DNA of 64,000 bases, from positions 85,473,882-85,537,881 of the forward strand of contig CM042016.1 in NCBI GenBank assembly GCA_023525715.1, in the 5' to 3' direction. Under the pieces are notes generated by a model that did no database searches, had not been told where the DNA came from, and was given only the letters and a program-made list of their open reading frames with translations. This DNA is from Cichorium intybus (lineage: Eukaryota > Streptophyta > Magnoliopsida > Asterales > Asteraceae). A program made the position numbers and the translations under genes. This document shows positions 48,722 through 60,712 of this stretch, piece after piece; the stretch's first letter is position 1, and every line of letters starts with the position of its first letter.

Positions 48722-49941
48722 CAATATACTGCATTGTTTGAAAATCACAAAGCAAGTGCTCGGTTTCATGTATCTAACGTTTAACTAAGATTGTATTCGC
48801 TTTAAGTAGATTATTGTTTGTTTGTCACTTACATACCAAAACATGTTGCTATCTTTCTAGGGAAATATCGCTTCAAAAGTACCCCCTTCTCAAAAACTCT
48901 TTTAAGCAATCATTCTATCTTCTATCAATTAATATCTAGCAATCTACCTCATTTTATCCCTTCTTAGTTGTTACTTGAGCTTGCATCGGTACCTGAAAAT
49001 ACATGTCATACATACACATTATGTAAATTATAACGAGTAGCATGGTAATCTAGCGAAGCATCTCTAATAATTAGTAAACAAAACAACATTTATGTACCAC
49101 AAATAGGTTAGATAATGCTTGAACGGTTTTCTTAACTTCTATTTTTACTTAACGAATAAGTCATCCAACTTACTTTTGGGTTAATAACATATACGGGTAG
49201 CCATTTCGTCACCAGTGGACATCAATAAACAATGTCAACTTGATTATCTCCCATAGTTGCTAATTAAACTCCCATATTAGAAACTTTATGACAATTTTTG
49301 TGATATCTAATGTTATCTGAAAGTTGTGGCAACATCATTATAATCGAGTCTGGACCAATGTCAATTATGAGAAAAAATATGCATCTTTTTTTCATCAAAC
49401 CTAAAAAGGTGGAAATATGTAGGACAATGGCTCGCTCTCATTTCCTTATATATGCTAAAGACATAATTGCCCTTTTCATCTTTTAGAAAGTTTGTACGGA
49501 CAAATGTGTGAGAAAATCTCCTAGAATGATGGAAGATCAGGACACAGATGAAAGATCCACACCCACCTGAAATTTCTAAAAGCCCCAAAGCTTTATGTTT
49601 CCTGATTATATTCAAATCTAAACTTTGAGGCTTGGAACAGATCACGCGAGTGTGTAAGTTGACATAAAGTAAAAGTTCTAAGCTGATAGATATTCAATTG
49701 CAAATGAGAAGAGCTTAATATGTATTCTAATCGATTTGTCACTTCAAGAAGCGGTGATGAATGTCAGTCAAAGAAGAACTATGTTAATGGAAATGTTTGA
49801 GGGTGAGGGATTCAAAAGCAATCTTAAAGTAAGCATGTATGGTAGAAAAGAAAAGATTAAGATGTAAAACTTTTAACTTTTAAGAATAATGTTCAAGTGT
49901 TTTGAGGTTCAGAGTACGCACCTGATTCATACTAAATCACC
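48722..49941. other. Spacer and likely 3' flank of the unit B F-box gene
   Basis: It is homologous to 8999-10072. A 94-codon minus frame (49361-49645) covers the conserved CSKPQSLDL... text seen also at 9709-9909; it may be a spliced 3' untranslated region or a lost exon. Confidence 0.35.
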
Positions 49942-50925
49942 CTAGGGCCTAGGCCAAATCGTATGCATCATGCCCTTATGCTTATTCAAAATCTCCATCA
50001 CAGCTTCAGTATATGCAGCCTCTTCTTTATCTTCAAAACCATCATTACTGTTCATAAGACCATCATTTCCACCCTGGAAACCTTTCATCTTAATTACAAT
50101 AACATCTATCCCCTTCATCACGTACCCTGAAACAGGCAACTTCAAAACTGGAATGTAACAGTTTCTCACGATATCAATAATCTCTACATGATCCATCATT
50201 GTTTCTGAAGATGAATGTACCCATTCCTTCACCTCTCTGAGTTTTTCCCCACTCAGAAAAAGCTTCCCTCTTCTACCTGAACCAGTAATGGATACCTCTT
50301 CTAACATTGGTAGATCCTTAAGCAAGTACAACAATATCTTATGCGATGCCATCGCATCATACAGACACTGAAACGAGATGTCAATTTTCTGGTTAAACAA
50401 ATCATTGATTAACTCGATGTTTTCTTCTTCATCCCCAATTTGATTAAGATAGAATCCATCTTCATCACGAACTGATTTTGGCGACAGAAATATAAACGAT
50501 TCGATTCTGTTCCCAAACTTAACCCTCCACTTGAACAAACAACGATTATCAATGCCTATCTCACTTGAAGACGGAAGTGTAACACATAAGGACCTCACTC
50601 CTTTAAACTTGCTCAAAAACATATTGGCAGATCCAAAAAACTCACGGTGAAACGACGAAAGTTCAGGCGGAAGATGCCTACTTGGGGTGTAATTACTGAC
50701 GGTGTTCTCATCGGGAATTCGCCGGTGTAAGAAAGGAGCAGTGAAGGAAATGGCATCGACTTGAACTACAATCGAGGAGAAACGTTTGGAAACGAGATAA
50801 CAACAGATTAGGGTTTTCGAATCGATTAATTTGTTTAAAACTTGGAGGATGATTTCATCTGGCAAACGAGTAAATGAAGAAGAAGCATTTGCGTCTTCTT
50901 TGCGGGATTTCACGATGTTCTTCAT
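49942..50925 (-). CDS. F-box protein, AUF1/At5g46170-like (unit B copy, 327 aa)
   Basis: The start MKNIVKSRKEDANASSSFTR is shared with the other copies, followed by the F-box (LPDEIILQVLNKLIDSKTLI). Landmarks are FKWRVKFGNRIESFIFLSP, LPMLEEVSITGSGRRGKLFL, VLKLPVSGYVMKGIDVIVIK, a DKEEA acidic patch and YTEAVMEILNKHKGMMHTIW at the end. It differs from the unit A copy at several dozen positions without any stop or shift. Predicted to be an SCF ubiquitin-ligase substrate receptor; target unknown. The frame is open six codons further upstream, but MKNIV is the conserved start. Confidence 0.85.
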   Translation of the reverse strand: MKNIVKSRKEDANASSSFTRLPDEIILQVLNKLIDSKTLICCYLVSKRFSSIVVQVDAISFTAPFLHRRIPDENTVSNYTPSRHLPPELSSFHREFFGSANMFLSKFKGVRSLCVTLPSSSEIGIDNRCLFKWRVKFGNRIESFIFLSPKSVRDEDGFYLNQIGDEEENIELINDLFNQKIDISFQCLYDAMASHKILLYLLKDLPMLEEVSITGSGRRGKLFLSGEKLREVKEWVHSSSETMMDHVEIIDIVRNCYIPVLKLPVSGYVMKGIDVIVIKMKGFQGGNDGLMNSNDGFEDKEEAAYTEAVMEILNKHKGMMHTIWPRP

Positions 50926-50983
50926 TGTTGAACTAGTGATCAATACTCAAGCCCTAATCAGTCTCTCCAAATATAATATTACT

Positions 50984-51454
50984 TCTATCCTTTTAATTTC
51001 CAGGAAAATTATAAAATAAGGTTTGATTTTTAAAAAAATTACAAAAATATTTTAGATTAACTATAAGTTTAGTCCCGATAATTTTTCGCTTAATATAATT
51101 ACTGTTTTATTGATTTGATTTTTGAAAAACACATTGTTTTTAAGAAGATTATAGAAAACCTTCGACTAATTACAAGCTAGTTTCTAAAATTTTTAATTTT
51201 AGATAATTATAGTTTGAGTTAATTGCATTTTTGATCCACGTGGTTTGTTAAAAATCGTTAGTTTGGTCCAAAAGATTTTAGATTTGCATCACCGGTTCAA
51301 AATAGGAATTTTATTGCGATTTTTGTCCAAATTCTTTGAAAAATACTTAAACTGTCAAATTTACCCTTTTCATTTTGTTTTCTATTTTTTAAAATTAATT
51401 TTATCTTTTTCTGATTTAAAAAAATAAGAAAATAAAAGCCATAAAATAAATTAA
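50984..51454. repeat. Spacer between units B and C, dispersed repeat pieces
   Basis: 51060-51200 resembles the 'TTTAGTCC' array, and 51211-51430 resembles the start of the AG-rich family (TTGCATTTTTGATCCACGTG; GTTTGGTCC), in the plus orientation like 60713. No gene. Confidence 0.45.
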
Positions 51455-52543
51455 AAGAAAAGGGGATGAATCGGGTCTAACAACACCGATTTGAAGCAAG
51501 AGAGAGGGGGAGAGAGAGAGAGAGAGATTAAGGAAGAGAGATAGAGGGGAGGGGGACGGGTGGGTGGGGTGGGTGGTTTATTTTATTTCTTTTTTGTTTT
51601 TTTCTAAATTAAAAGGTCATAAAATAAATTAAAAGAAAATGAAAAAGAAATAAGCAAGGGCAACACAGTCATTCTAAGTATTTTTTTTTAAATTTGACCA
51701 AACTCGCAAAAAAGATCAATTATAGCTTAGTCCATATAATTTTTAATTTAAAATAATTACAGTTTAAGTCCATTGACATAACTTTTGAGAAAATATGAAA
51801 GAACATAGACAATATTTTTAAGGAAATTGCAAGAATATCTTGGACTAGTTGCAAGTTTAGTTCTTATAGTTTTTAGTTTAACATAATTATAGGTTTAGTC
51901 CATTTATATGATTTTTGAGAAAAAGACATGATTTTTATGAAGATTATAAGCATACCTTGGACTAATTACAAGTTTACTCATTATAGTTTTTAATTTAAGA
52001 TAATTACAGTATCTTGATATGATTTTTACCAAAACCACAAGAATGCCTAAAGATAAATTAACTAATTACAAGTTTAGTCCATATAGTCTTTAGTTAAAGA
52101 TAATTACAATTTTAGTCTTTTACCAAGAATACATAAAGATAAATAGACTAATATAGTCCCTGTAGTTTTTAGTTTTATATAAGGGAAAATGACTTCCAAT
52201 GGTAGTTATCTATTGCTTTTGTTCACAGTTAGTCCTTATTTTTGTACACAACTAACCTTTAAACTCCTTAAAATGATCACATTACACCGTCTTAACCGAG
52301 AATCACTCGTTCTGCCGGTTTCCTTCTTATTCTATCCGTTTTAAGGATTACGTGGAACATTATGTGACATTTACAAATATTTAAACAATATTGTGTGGCG
52401 TTCAGAAACATTTACACCCTTTCTCCTCAAATTAGGGTTCAATTACACTGAAACACCCCGTAAAGACAGTCGATTGTAACAACAGAAGACGAGGGTTTCT
52501 GAACTGAAGAACGGAGTTGAAGTCGACTGTAATTACAGAAGAA

Positions 52544-52861
52544 TATGGCCTCAAGTTCATCTTAAAGTAGGTATTCGATTGTGGACCTTCATTACAAAGG
52601 CGTATTCTCACTAAATTCGTTAGTGTACTTGAACCCAGTTAAAAACTCAATCCGTGATGTTGATTTTGGCGGAATGCTTTATAAAGAGTTGGTTTCTTTT
52701 CTAAAAAAGTTGACTAAAGGGGAATGTGACAATCTGTTTCAACTCCAGGCAGAGAACTTTTACACATTAATTAAGTTTCCTTGTTTTTTTAAATCCCCTA
52801 TGGTTGTTCTCTTCAGCATTGGTCATGACTTTGAATATATAATTAGGCAACTTATCAGATA
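52544..52861 (+). pseudogene. Small PB1-like ORF, unit C copy, with early stop
   Basis: The start ATGGCCTCAAGTTCATC is followed by a TAA at codon 7 (TCTTAAAGT instead of TCTTCAAGT). The remaining frame is open (VDLHYKGVFSLNSLVYLNPV ... IIRQLIR). Translation of the full product is blocked unless an internal start is used. Confidence 0.7.
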
Positions 52862-53379
52862 GTGGTTCGTCTATAGAATATTCAAGGTGACCTGAGCACA
52901 CATCAAGAGAATGTTTAATAGCCGAACAAATATAAAAATCCTCCTCTTCACAATGTCAAACAACATTTTCAGAAGAGGACAGTTTTTTATATCGGGGACT
53001 AATATGTTCACAATAGCCTATATAGCACAAAATAATATGTGATTTCTTGCATATTTGACTACGATTTCTGAGCACCTTCACTGTTTTTATCAGCTAGCCG
53101 ATTACTCAATATTGAATTTTTATGAATAGTGACATCACATTATCCTTACAATATTGAAATGACAAATCACCATTAGATGCAGCTTTGCATGTAGATATAC
53201 GCTTAAAGGGATTCCTCGAGCATAGCTAAATGTTACCAAGAATATGTTGTTTTATATTTGTTAAAAGTCATGTCTAATTGTTATTATACGGAAATTGTCA
53301 ACATTTATCTCCAAATGTCAAAGTTTGTTTATGTTTTTTTTTATCTCAGAATACAATGTGACCTTGGAATAGCTAATGA

Positions 53380-53690
53380 GTTGACAACCCTTGACAAATT
53401 AGTAAGATGAGTTATTGATACGAATGTGTTACTCATGACCCACGCTTAACGCCTTGTTCAACAACAATTGCCTGAATTTCATTCTCAATTACCCGGTACC
53501 AAACCAGAAGAGCATAGAAGGTTAGCCCGTTTTAATATGCAAATGATATCAATCAAAATGTCTCAAGACATTTAACAATTTATCTCATCAATGGCAACTA
53601 TCGAAGAATTAGGTGGGCCGCATTGAGCACCATTGGATCGAAGTGAAATTTTTGATATTGTTGTAGAAACAATTTAGCAATATACTGCAT
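53380..53690 (+). pseudogene. Coding remnant (EEHRRLARFNMQM... family), unit C
   Basis: It carries the same text as 48512-48721 but with stops at DI*QF (TTAACAA) and at the TGA also found in unit A. It is clearly dead. Confidence 0.5.
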
Positions 53691-54391
53691 TGTTTGAAAA
53701 TCACAAAGCAAGTGCTCGGTTTCACGTATCTCAAGTTCATGGACCTTATTTCGACATCTAACATTTAACTAAGATTATATTCGCTTTAAGTAGATTGTCG
53801 TTTGTTTTGTCACTTACATACCAAAACATGTTGCTACCTTTCTAGGGAAATATCGCTTCAAAAGTACCCCCTTCTCAAAAATTCTTTTAAGCAATCATTC
53901 TATCTACTATCAGTTAATATCTACCAATCTACCTCATTTTTCCCTTGTTAGTTGTTACTTGAGCTTGCGTCGGTACCTGAAAATACATGTCATACATACA
54001 CATTACGTAAATTATAACAAGTAGCATGGTAATCTAGCGAAGCATCTCTAATAATTAGTAAACAAAACGACATTTATGCACCACAAATAGGTTAGATAAT
54101 TGTTGAACGATTTTCTTAAACGTCTATTTTTAAGGCTTGGAACAGATGACATGAGTGTGTATGTTTAATTAATTAGACGTAAAGAAAAAGTTCTAGCTTG
54201 ATAGATATACAATTGCAAAGGAGAATAGTCTTAATAGGTAACCAGTAACCTACATGATTACTCACTTCAAGAAGTGGTGATGAATGTCAGTCAAAGTAAA
54301 CATGTGTGGTAGAAAAGAAAAGATTAACATATAAAACTTTTAAGAATAATGCTTAAGAGTTTTGAGGTTCAGAGTACGCACCTGATTCATA

Positions 54392-55375
54392 CTAAATCAC
54401 CCTAGGCCAAATCGTATGCATCATGCCCTTATGCTTATTCAAAATCTCCATAACAGCTTCAGTATATGCAGCCTCTTCTTTTTCTTCAGAACCATCATTA
54501 CTGTTCATAAGACCATCATTTCCACCCTGGAGATCTTTCATCTCCATTAGAATAACATGTATCCCCTTCATCACGTACCCTGAAACTGGCAACTTCAAAA
54601 CTGGAATGTAACATTTTCTCACGATATCAGGAATATCTACATGACACATCACAGTTTCTGAAGCTGAATGTACCCATTCCTTCAACTTTCTGAGTTTTTC
54701 CCCGCTCAGAAAAAGCCTCCCTCTTCTCCCTGAACCAGTAATGGATACCTCTTCTAACATTGGTAGATCCTTAAGGATGAACAACAACATCGCATGCGAT
54801 GCCATCACTTCATACTGACACTGAAACGAGATGTCAAACTGGTTAAACAAATCATTGATTAACTCGATGTTTTCTTCTTCATCCCCAATTTGATTAAGAT
54901 AGAATCCATCTTTATCACGAACTGATTTTGGCGACAGAAATATAAACGATTCGATTCTGTTACCAAACTTAACCCTCCACTTTAACAAAGAAGTATTATC
55001 AATACCTATCTCACTGGAAGACGGAAGTGTGACACATAAGGACTTCACTCCTTTAAACTTGCTCAAAAACCTATAGGCAGATCCAAAAAACTCACGGTAA
55101 AACGACGAAAGTTCAGGCGGAAGATGCCTACTTGGGGTGTAATTACTGACGGTGTTCTCATCGGGAATTCGCCGGTGTAAGAAAGGAGCAGTGAAGGAAA
55201 TGGCATCGACTTGAAGTACAATCGAGGAGAAACGTTTGGAAACGAGATAACAACAGATTAGGGTTTTCGAATCGATTAATTTGTTTAAAACTTGGAGGAT
55301 GATTTCGTCTGGCAAACGAGTAAATGAAGAAGAAGCATCTGCGTCTTCTTTGCGAGATTTCACAATGTTCTTCAT
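54392..55375 (-). CDS. F-box protein, AUF1/At5g46170-like (unit C copy, 327 aa)
   Basis: It starts MKNIVKSRKEDADASSSFTR, followed by the F-box (LPDEIILQVLNKLIDSKTLI). It has the same landmarks as the other copies and the C-terminus GMMHTIWPRVI. Compared with A and B it is mosaic: LLKWRVKFGN with 'NTS' and DKDG match A, while RRIPDENT, ENIELINDLF and the C-terminal MMHTIWPR match B. A two-codon deletion (NQ-FDIS instead of NQKIDIS) keeps the frame. Upstream, a small deletion removed the in-frame extension seen in unit A, supporting the MKNIV start. Confidence 0.85.
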   Translation of the reverse strand: MKNIVKSRKEDADASSSFTRLPDEIILQVLNKLIDSKTLICCYLVSKRFSSIVLQVDAISFTAPFLHRRIPDENTVSNYTPSRHLPPELSSFYREFFGSAYRFLSKFKGVKSLCVTLPSSSEIGIDNTSLLKWRVKFGNRIESFIFLSPKSVRDKDGFYLNQIGDEEENIELINDLFNQFDISFQCQYEVMASHAMLLFILKDLPMLEEVSITGSGRRGRLFLSGEKLRKLKEWVHSASETVMCHVDIPDIVRKCYIPVLKLPVSGYVMKGIHVILMEMKDLQGGNDGLMNSNDGSEEKEEAAYTEAVMEILNKHKGMMHTIWPRVI

Positions 55376-55534
55376 TAGTGATCAATGGTCTGGTGCACCG
55401 GAATACCGAAGCCCTAATCGGTCTATCCAAACGTAATATTAAGAGATAATGACTTTGATAACCGGAATACTAAGCCTTAATCGGTTTCTCCAAAGTCCAA
55501 ACGTAATATTAAGAGATAAAACTTTAGAGGTGTT

Positions 55535-55734
55535 TACTCGATTTATCTATAAATTTTTTAACATTGTTTATATTTAATTATTTATGTTATTTTTATATAG
55601 ATATGATCATTAAATTTTTTTTCTTTGTATATATATGACCAATAATTTAATGGTCATTTGTATACAGAAAAAAAAAACATAAGTGACTAAATGTGAAAAA
55701 ATTTAAAAAATTCACAGTAATTTATGCACAAAAC
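55535..55734. repeat. Left part of the dispersed repeat block, interrupted
   Basis: It matches 32261-32455. The right part is found at 60265-60712. The 7-base phrase ACAAAAC is present at both break points (55728-55734 and 60265-60271). Confidence 0.65.
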
Positions 55735-56287
55735 CAGTGTTGTAAAAGTCGGCCTAGGCGCTAGGCGGGCGGGTTCCGCCTACGATTAGTGGTAGGCGGT
55801 AAAGCTAGGCGGATTTGGTCAACGGCGGTCAAAATCGGGTTTAGGCGGGTCTAGGCGGCAAAATTTTCAATTTTTCAAATTTCAAAATTTTCAAAAAATT
55901 TCAAATTTTAAAAATTTTCAAAAATTATCAAATTTTCAAAAAAAAATCAAATTTTTAAATTTTTAAAATTTAAATTTAGAAAATATCATTATTTATGATA
56001 ATCGGTGGCTAAGTTACAATTATCGATGATTAAAATGATAAAAAATGTCATTAATGAGTCTAAACATTATGATGTTTGATGACTTACATATTTAAACACT
56101 TTGATTTGCAAATTTTTATACTTATTTATTCATTTTTTAGGGATATAGGTAATATCTAAATTTGAAAAAATAAATTTTGTTATAATTAATACTCTCCGCC
56201 TAGGCGCCGACTAGTCCTCGCCTAGACCGACTAGTCCTAGTCCCTAGTCGACCGCCCGCCTACCGCCTAGCGACTTCTACAACCTTG
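55735..56287. mobile_element. hAT-like MITE with GC-rich inverted ends
   Basis: The left end is CAGTGTTGTAAAAGTCGG and the reverse complement of the right end is CAAGGTTGTAGAAGTCG. Subterminal CTAGGCGG/CCGCCTAG repeats occur in both orientations, and the AT-rich core has many AAATTTTC runs. It belongs with the element at 43874-44347. No 8-bp duplication is visible directly at its ends. Confidence 0.6.
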
Positions 56288-57039
56288 GTTTCATCTTAGT
56301 CGAAAGATTGCCAAGCCATAACCTTCAAAGAAGATTCACTTTACTCGCCATCATATATAGCTACTTTGTCTTAATGGAAGAATGATTAAATAAACTATTA
56401 TTTATTAATATTCTAAAGGAAGCAACAAAGTACATACCATCATTTGTCAAAGTCCAACATCACCATATTGTCAAGTTATCATGCAGCCCCTATTCCTACA
56501 AAAAAGTTGCCAAGATCAATATCAAAGTTAGAAAAGTTCAAATTAAGATGACATATTCTACCCCAAAAAATAGTTAAAAGTCGATGGTTTTTAGTTTCCA
56601 TATGATCCTCACAAGATGGTAAAAGTAGAATAATCTAAATTTATATCAAGTTTGTTAATGTTGTAATCACCATCTGAAAATGTTGACTTTACAAGGGATA
56701 ATAATTATTATTCTTGTTCTTAGTTGCATGGAATCCAACCTGGTATCATAAAATGTGTAATTTAAGATAAGTCGTGTAGCATTTATTTACCTTAAGAAAC
56801 CAACACCACTGTCCAAAGTTTGGTTAAAGCCCCATTCCTAATTTTCTTTTTCTTAAATCTTATATGGTCAATATTGACAGAATTTAACTTGACTGTAGCT
56901 TCAACAATAGACCTCGACCCATATGTGGGATTTTTTTAGGAATATCAAATGAAAGAATTCCATTTGCCTCCCTCTATAAATGCATTTCACAACTCTAGAC
57001 CGAAATTTCAACTTTAAATCACCAAGTCTATTTCCAAAG
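56288..57039. other. Unassigned intergenic sequence
   Basis: I see no gene, repeat array or transposon end in this stretch. Confidence 0.4.
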
Positions 57040-57714
57040 TAGGGATGAGATCGGGTCTGGGACTGAACCGACCCGACGACGGAACCGATCAGAATATTGG
57101 TGAGTAGTAGAACCGAGAACCGGATCCTATGTACCATAATCAGTTTCATGTTTTTCCTCGGTTCCGGTTTTCGGTTCCGGACTGGGTAGAACCGAGATTA
57201 CTTGGGCCGGCGGTTTTGAAGCATGAAGCATCCAATGTAATCGGTCATGTTATGAAGGATGAATCAATTTCAGTGTTCATGTTATGAAGGATGAAGCAAT
57301 CGGCCCTGTTATTCTTAATTCTGAACTTCTTATACACATAATTGTTCACATATACAAATACATTTAATGGGATGGGAACCGTGTATCTGATGAAGGAAGG
57401 TCGTACGAGTCGTATCGGCTTGGCAGCGATTGAAAGGAAAAGGAGTCGTATACCGGTCGTAAGTTTTTGTGAGTGAATTTGGTCGATCACGTATGCAGCA
57501 GGAAAGGAAGTGCATGACCTTTCATATACCCGGTTCGGTTCCGGGTATTTCACCAAACCGATAAGAACCGTACCCGAGGAACCGATGACCCGATTTACCA
57601 ATACAAGGGAACCGGGAATCGGACCTTATATGGTATAAAAGGGGTATGGGTCGATTCGGGTCCAGGTCCGGGACTCGGGTCGGTTCGATTCTTGGGACCA
57701 AAGTCTCATCCCTA
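57040..57714. mobile_element. hAT-type MITE with 8-bp target duplication TTCCAAAG
   Basis: The ends are TAGGGATGAGA and TCTCATCCCTA, flanked by TTCCAAAG at 57032-57039 and 57715-57722. The subterminal regions are rich in GAACCG/CGGTTC phrases in both orientations. An 8-bp duplication with TAGGG ends fits the hAT superfamily. No transposase; the overlapping minus frames at 57245-57601 and 57330-57515 are chance frames in it. Confidence 0.85.
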
Positions 57715-57924
57715 TTCCAAAGTAAAGCTCTATTACAAGAAAATAAACTTCAAACACTGAGTCCACATTTGTCTTTTTTCACTACTATTTTGTTCCATTT
57801 TATCCATGCTATATGCCTTTCTTTATTATTGTCCCGGAAAAGAATTTCCTGTTATGATATTAAGGTTCTTCAAAAGACCAATAGAGACTTCAAAAAAAGA
57901 AAACCCAATAACTGGCAAGCCCTC

Positions 57925-58690
57925 TGTAACAACCATTTTTTAAAATATACAAATAATTAAACCTTTAAATAATCCATAAAATCCCTTTTTGTAGAAATCA
58001 AGTAAAAATCTTGTTTAAACATCCTTTCCTTAAAATTCAGTAAAACTTAACTTACTAAAACATTTCTATGAATTAGCATTTTACTTTCACAAATCATTTT
58101 TTTAAATAATGTCAGACTATGAACAGAACTTTAAACACAACGGAAGACTTCAAATAACAATTTTCTCATAAAGGTCCCTTCATTGATTTTGATATGAGCC
58201 TGGAGTGCTCATGTCGTGTCCTTTTACCAAATACCCTTAAACCTAATATGTTAAGTGTTCAACGGGTAAGCAGAAATGCTTAGAGAGCATGCACTGCATG
58301 CACACATTATATCAATCACATGCATTCACATATCATATCCATGCATTCCCATACAACATAACTTAACCTAACATAAACATCATCACATTATACTAAGCAC
58401 ACACTGTTGGTACCAACTCCTATGCACTGGCCACTTCTCCCACCTATACTTCATGACTAGCCGGCCAAACCACTTCACCACCATACTTTATGGTCAGCCT
58501 TAACCACTTCTCCTACCAACACTTCATGGACACAACTGAAATATGCATACATTTCCTACTTGATCCCCGTACTTCATGTACAACACATAGTCAACATAAT
58601 AATAATACATATAATACATATCATGTTATTCAATTTTCTTATTTTTTATTTTAACATTTTCAACTTGATGTACCGAAGTACAACTTTGAA
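57925..58690. mobile_element. LTR-like fragment (TGTAACAACC start)
   Basis: It begins TGTAACAACC and includes the phrase CAACGGGTAAGCAGAAATGC, similar to CAACGGGTAAGCACAAAAGC in the solo LTR at 16949, followed by CATGCATTCACATATC-type repeats. No end or target duplication was found. Confidence 0.4.
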
Positions 58691-59390
58691 ATTCTAAATC
58701 TGAAGAATCAAATTTTCCGAAGCCAAATCTAAAACCAAGCTGGATTCAACAGATGGCTTAGAAAATGATATTTGCATAGAAATATTTACACAATCAATTT
58801 CTTCAATATCAGAATGAGAATCAGAATTAGAACAAATAACAAGTTCATCACAATTAACAATATCTTCAAACATGTGCAAATTTGGTTAATGTGTACCAGG
58901 ATTCCTCTATGTCCTTGTGATGATGACATGTTCCCATTCAAGCTAAAGAGGAAACAATTTCCTATTCGACTATTTTTGCGATGACAATGAATAAAGCATA
59001 GGGAAAACCAATTCCAAATGTAGGTGCTTATCTTCCAAAACTAGGATTCTCGCATGGACACTTTATGTTGCATTGTCTAGAGTGATATCACGTGGCAATA
59101 CAAAAGCTTAGTAAAGCCTCACGTAAAATTTAAAAGTGATGAGGTGTACACATCAAATACGATTAATAACGTACAATGAATCATGTAATTACAAATTTCT
59201 TATGTGGCTTATTCTTATATAACTTTGTTAATTTCTCCTCAAATTGCATTAGTTACGTCTTACACAAGCTATCAAACTCTATAGTTTTTTGTTTATTTTA
59301 GTGAAACATCGAACCAAACCGCATGGTGCTCACCCCTAACAATTCATGTCCTGCCGCATTCTACATGTACACAACTAATATGTATGTGTG

Positions 59391-59487
<97 letters not shown>

Positions 59488-60264
59488 AAATATCCTAAAT
59501 TTATAGGAAAAATATTTTATTGATAAAAACTTATCGTTTACCTACTAGTGTAATTATAGTAATTTCTCTGACGCTATTTAACTATGACCAATCAAATTCA
59601 ATATAGGTCATCTTGAGAGATATTCCCACTTAAAAGGACTCACTTAGATTATGTCTATATTGACCTCCCATAATATTGATTTCCAACATAGGACTTCAAA
59701 CTGGTTGACGTAGGCGTTTAGATGGTATGGTTTATTATTTTTTTTATATTGAAAATTTTGTGTGATGTCTGTTTTTTAGCAATGGAAAATTTTGTGTGAT
59801 GCGTGTTTTTTAACAATAGGGAAAAATCTTATATGTATTTGGGGGAAAGAGGTACAAGATCGCAGCCTTAGGGTTCTTACACTAGTCCCCTAATTTAATC
59901 GAAACCCAGCTTTGGGTTATCCAATAACGAACATACAATTTGACCTCATAAAACATAAAACTAGAATTGTTCACTTGCTTTCTATCAGAAACCTATTTTT
60001 GTGCTACCAAAACACTCATAAAATGCCTTAACAATCACCACAAGAACAATACATTCCTTTTAATTTAACCTCTTGCCTTTAGCGTTTTGCACTAATCTAC
60101 CAACGACCTAGCAGTAAGGGGCAGTAGAACATCATCTATGATGCAAAGATCTCACTTTAACAGTAGTTGAGCATCCTAAAAACAAATAATTTTTAGATTC
60201 CAGTTTTGAGTTGCACATCGGGCAAAGCGAATAGAAATTGCCCATACCTTTTTCTAGTTTCATG
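58691..60264. other. Unassigned intergenic sequence with a (TA)n tract
   Basis: Apart from the (TA)n at 59401-59484 and a short TG-run before it, nothing is recognisable. The frames at 58694-58984 and 59323-59523 overlap on both strands or run through TA repeats and are unconvincing. Confidence 0.4.
59401..59484. repeat. (TA)n microsatellite
   Basis: About 42 TA units preceded by (TG)n (59385-59399). Confidence 0.97.
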
Positions 60265-60712
60265 ACAAAACAAATTGAATGACAAAATGTGGACTAAAAA
60301 ATATAAATGATTAAATGTATATACGGAATAAAGTTCATTACCTTTACAAATCATTATCCATAATATTAAAGATTAAAAATAGAATGTGTATGATTGATAG
60401 ATATTATTTAATATATAATAGTGGAATGGAAAATGACAAATTTAACTAAAATTTTGAGGCTTTTGTCAAAAATTAGCCGACGAAAATAGTCATTGAAATC
60501 GCAGCTGGCTAGGGGTCCAATTGCTATTTTGATGATGTGGCCCTCTCTTGCTACAATTTTGATGACGTGGGCCTGGGATTTCTGTGTAATATTAACAAAA
60601 ACGATTTTTTCCATTTTGGGTTTGAAAAAACCGCAGCCACCTGCAAGACTCTCTACAACTGGCTGCGACTTTATATAAACTTTTTTATTTTTTATTGATT
60701 ATATTTTAGAGT
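60265..60712. repeat. Right part of the dispersed repeat block
   Basis: It matches 32448-32905 (GAAATCGCAGCTGGCTAGGG; AAAAACCGCAGCCACCTG). Together with 55535-55734 it makes one ancestral block, now separated by about 4.5 kb. Confidence 0.7.

Larger units (their letters stand above)
45229..50983. repeat. Segmental duplication unit B
   Basis: It starts GAGAAACCCGCCATCCTCG, matching 5867 of unit A, and ends just upstream of the F-box gene. It carries the AG-rich repeat (45229-45760), a foldback MITE copy, the 'TTTAGTCC' array, an internal tandem duplication of about 370 bp, the small gene, the coding remnant and an F-box gene. Confidence 0.85.
51455..55530. repeat. Segmental duplication unit C
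   Basis: It matches unit A from about 6053 (GGGATGAATCGGGTCTAACA) to the repeated TCTCCAAAGTCCAAACGTAA upstream of the F-box gene. The part equivalent to 6273-6936, with the foldback MITE, is deleted, and a stretch near 49140-49610 of unit B is also missing. Confidence 0.85.

Noticed and set aside
49970..50158. Plus-strand frame opposite the F-box gene (also 54423-54611)
   Set aside because: It is a shadow of the minus-strand F-box coding sequence, conserved only because the gene is.
55158..55430. 90-codon minus frame overlapping the unit C F-box start
   Set aside because: It is a shifted reading created by the small deletion upstream of MKNIV; the real start is at 55375.
57245..57601. 118-codon minus frame
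   Set aside because: It falls entirely in the hAT MITE with defined ends and target duplication.
59323..59523. 66-codon frame
   Set aside because: It is also produced by (TG)n and (TA)n repeats.
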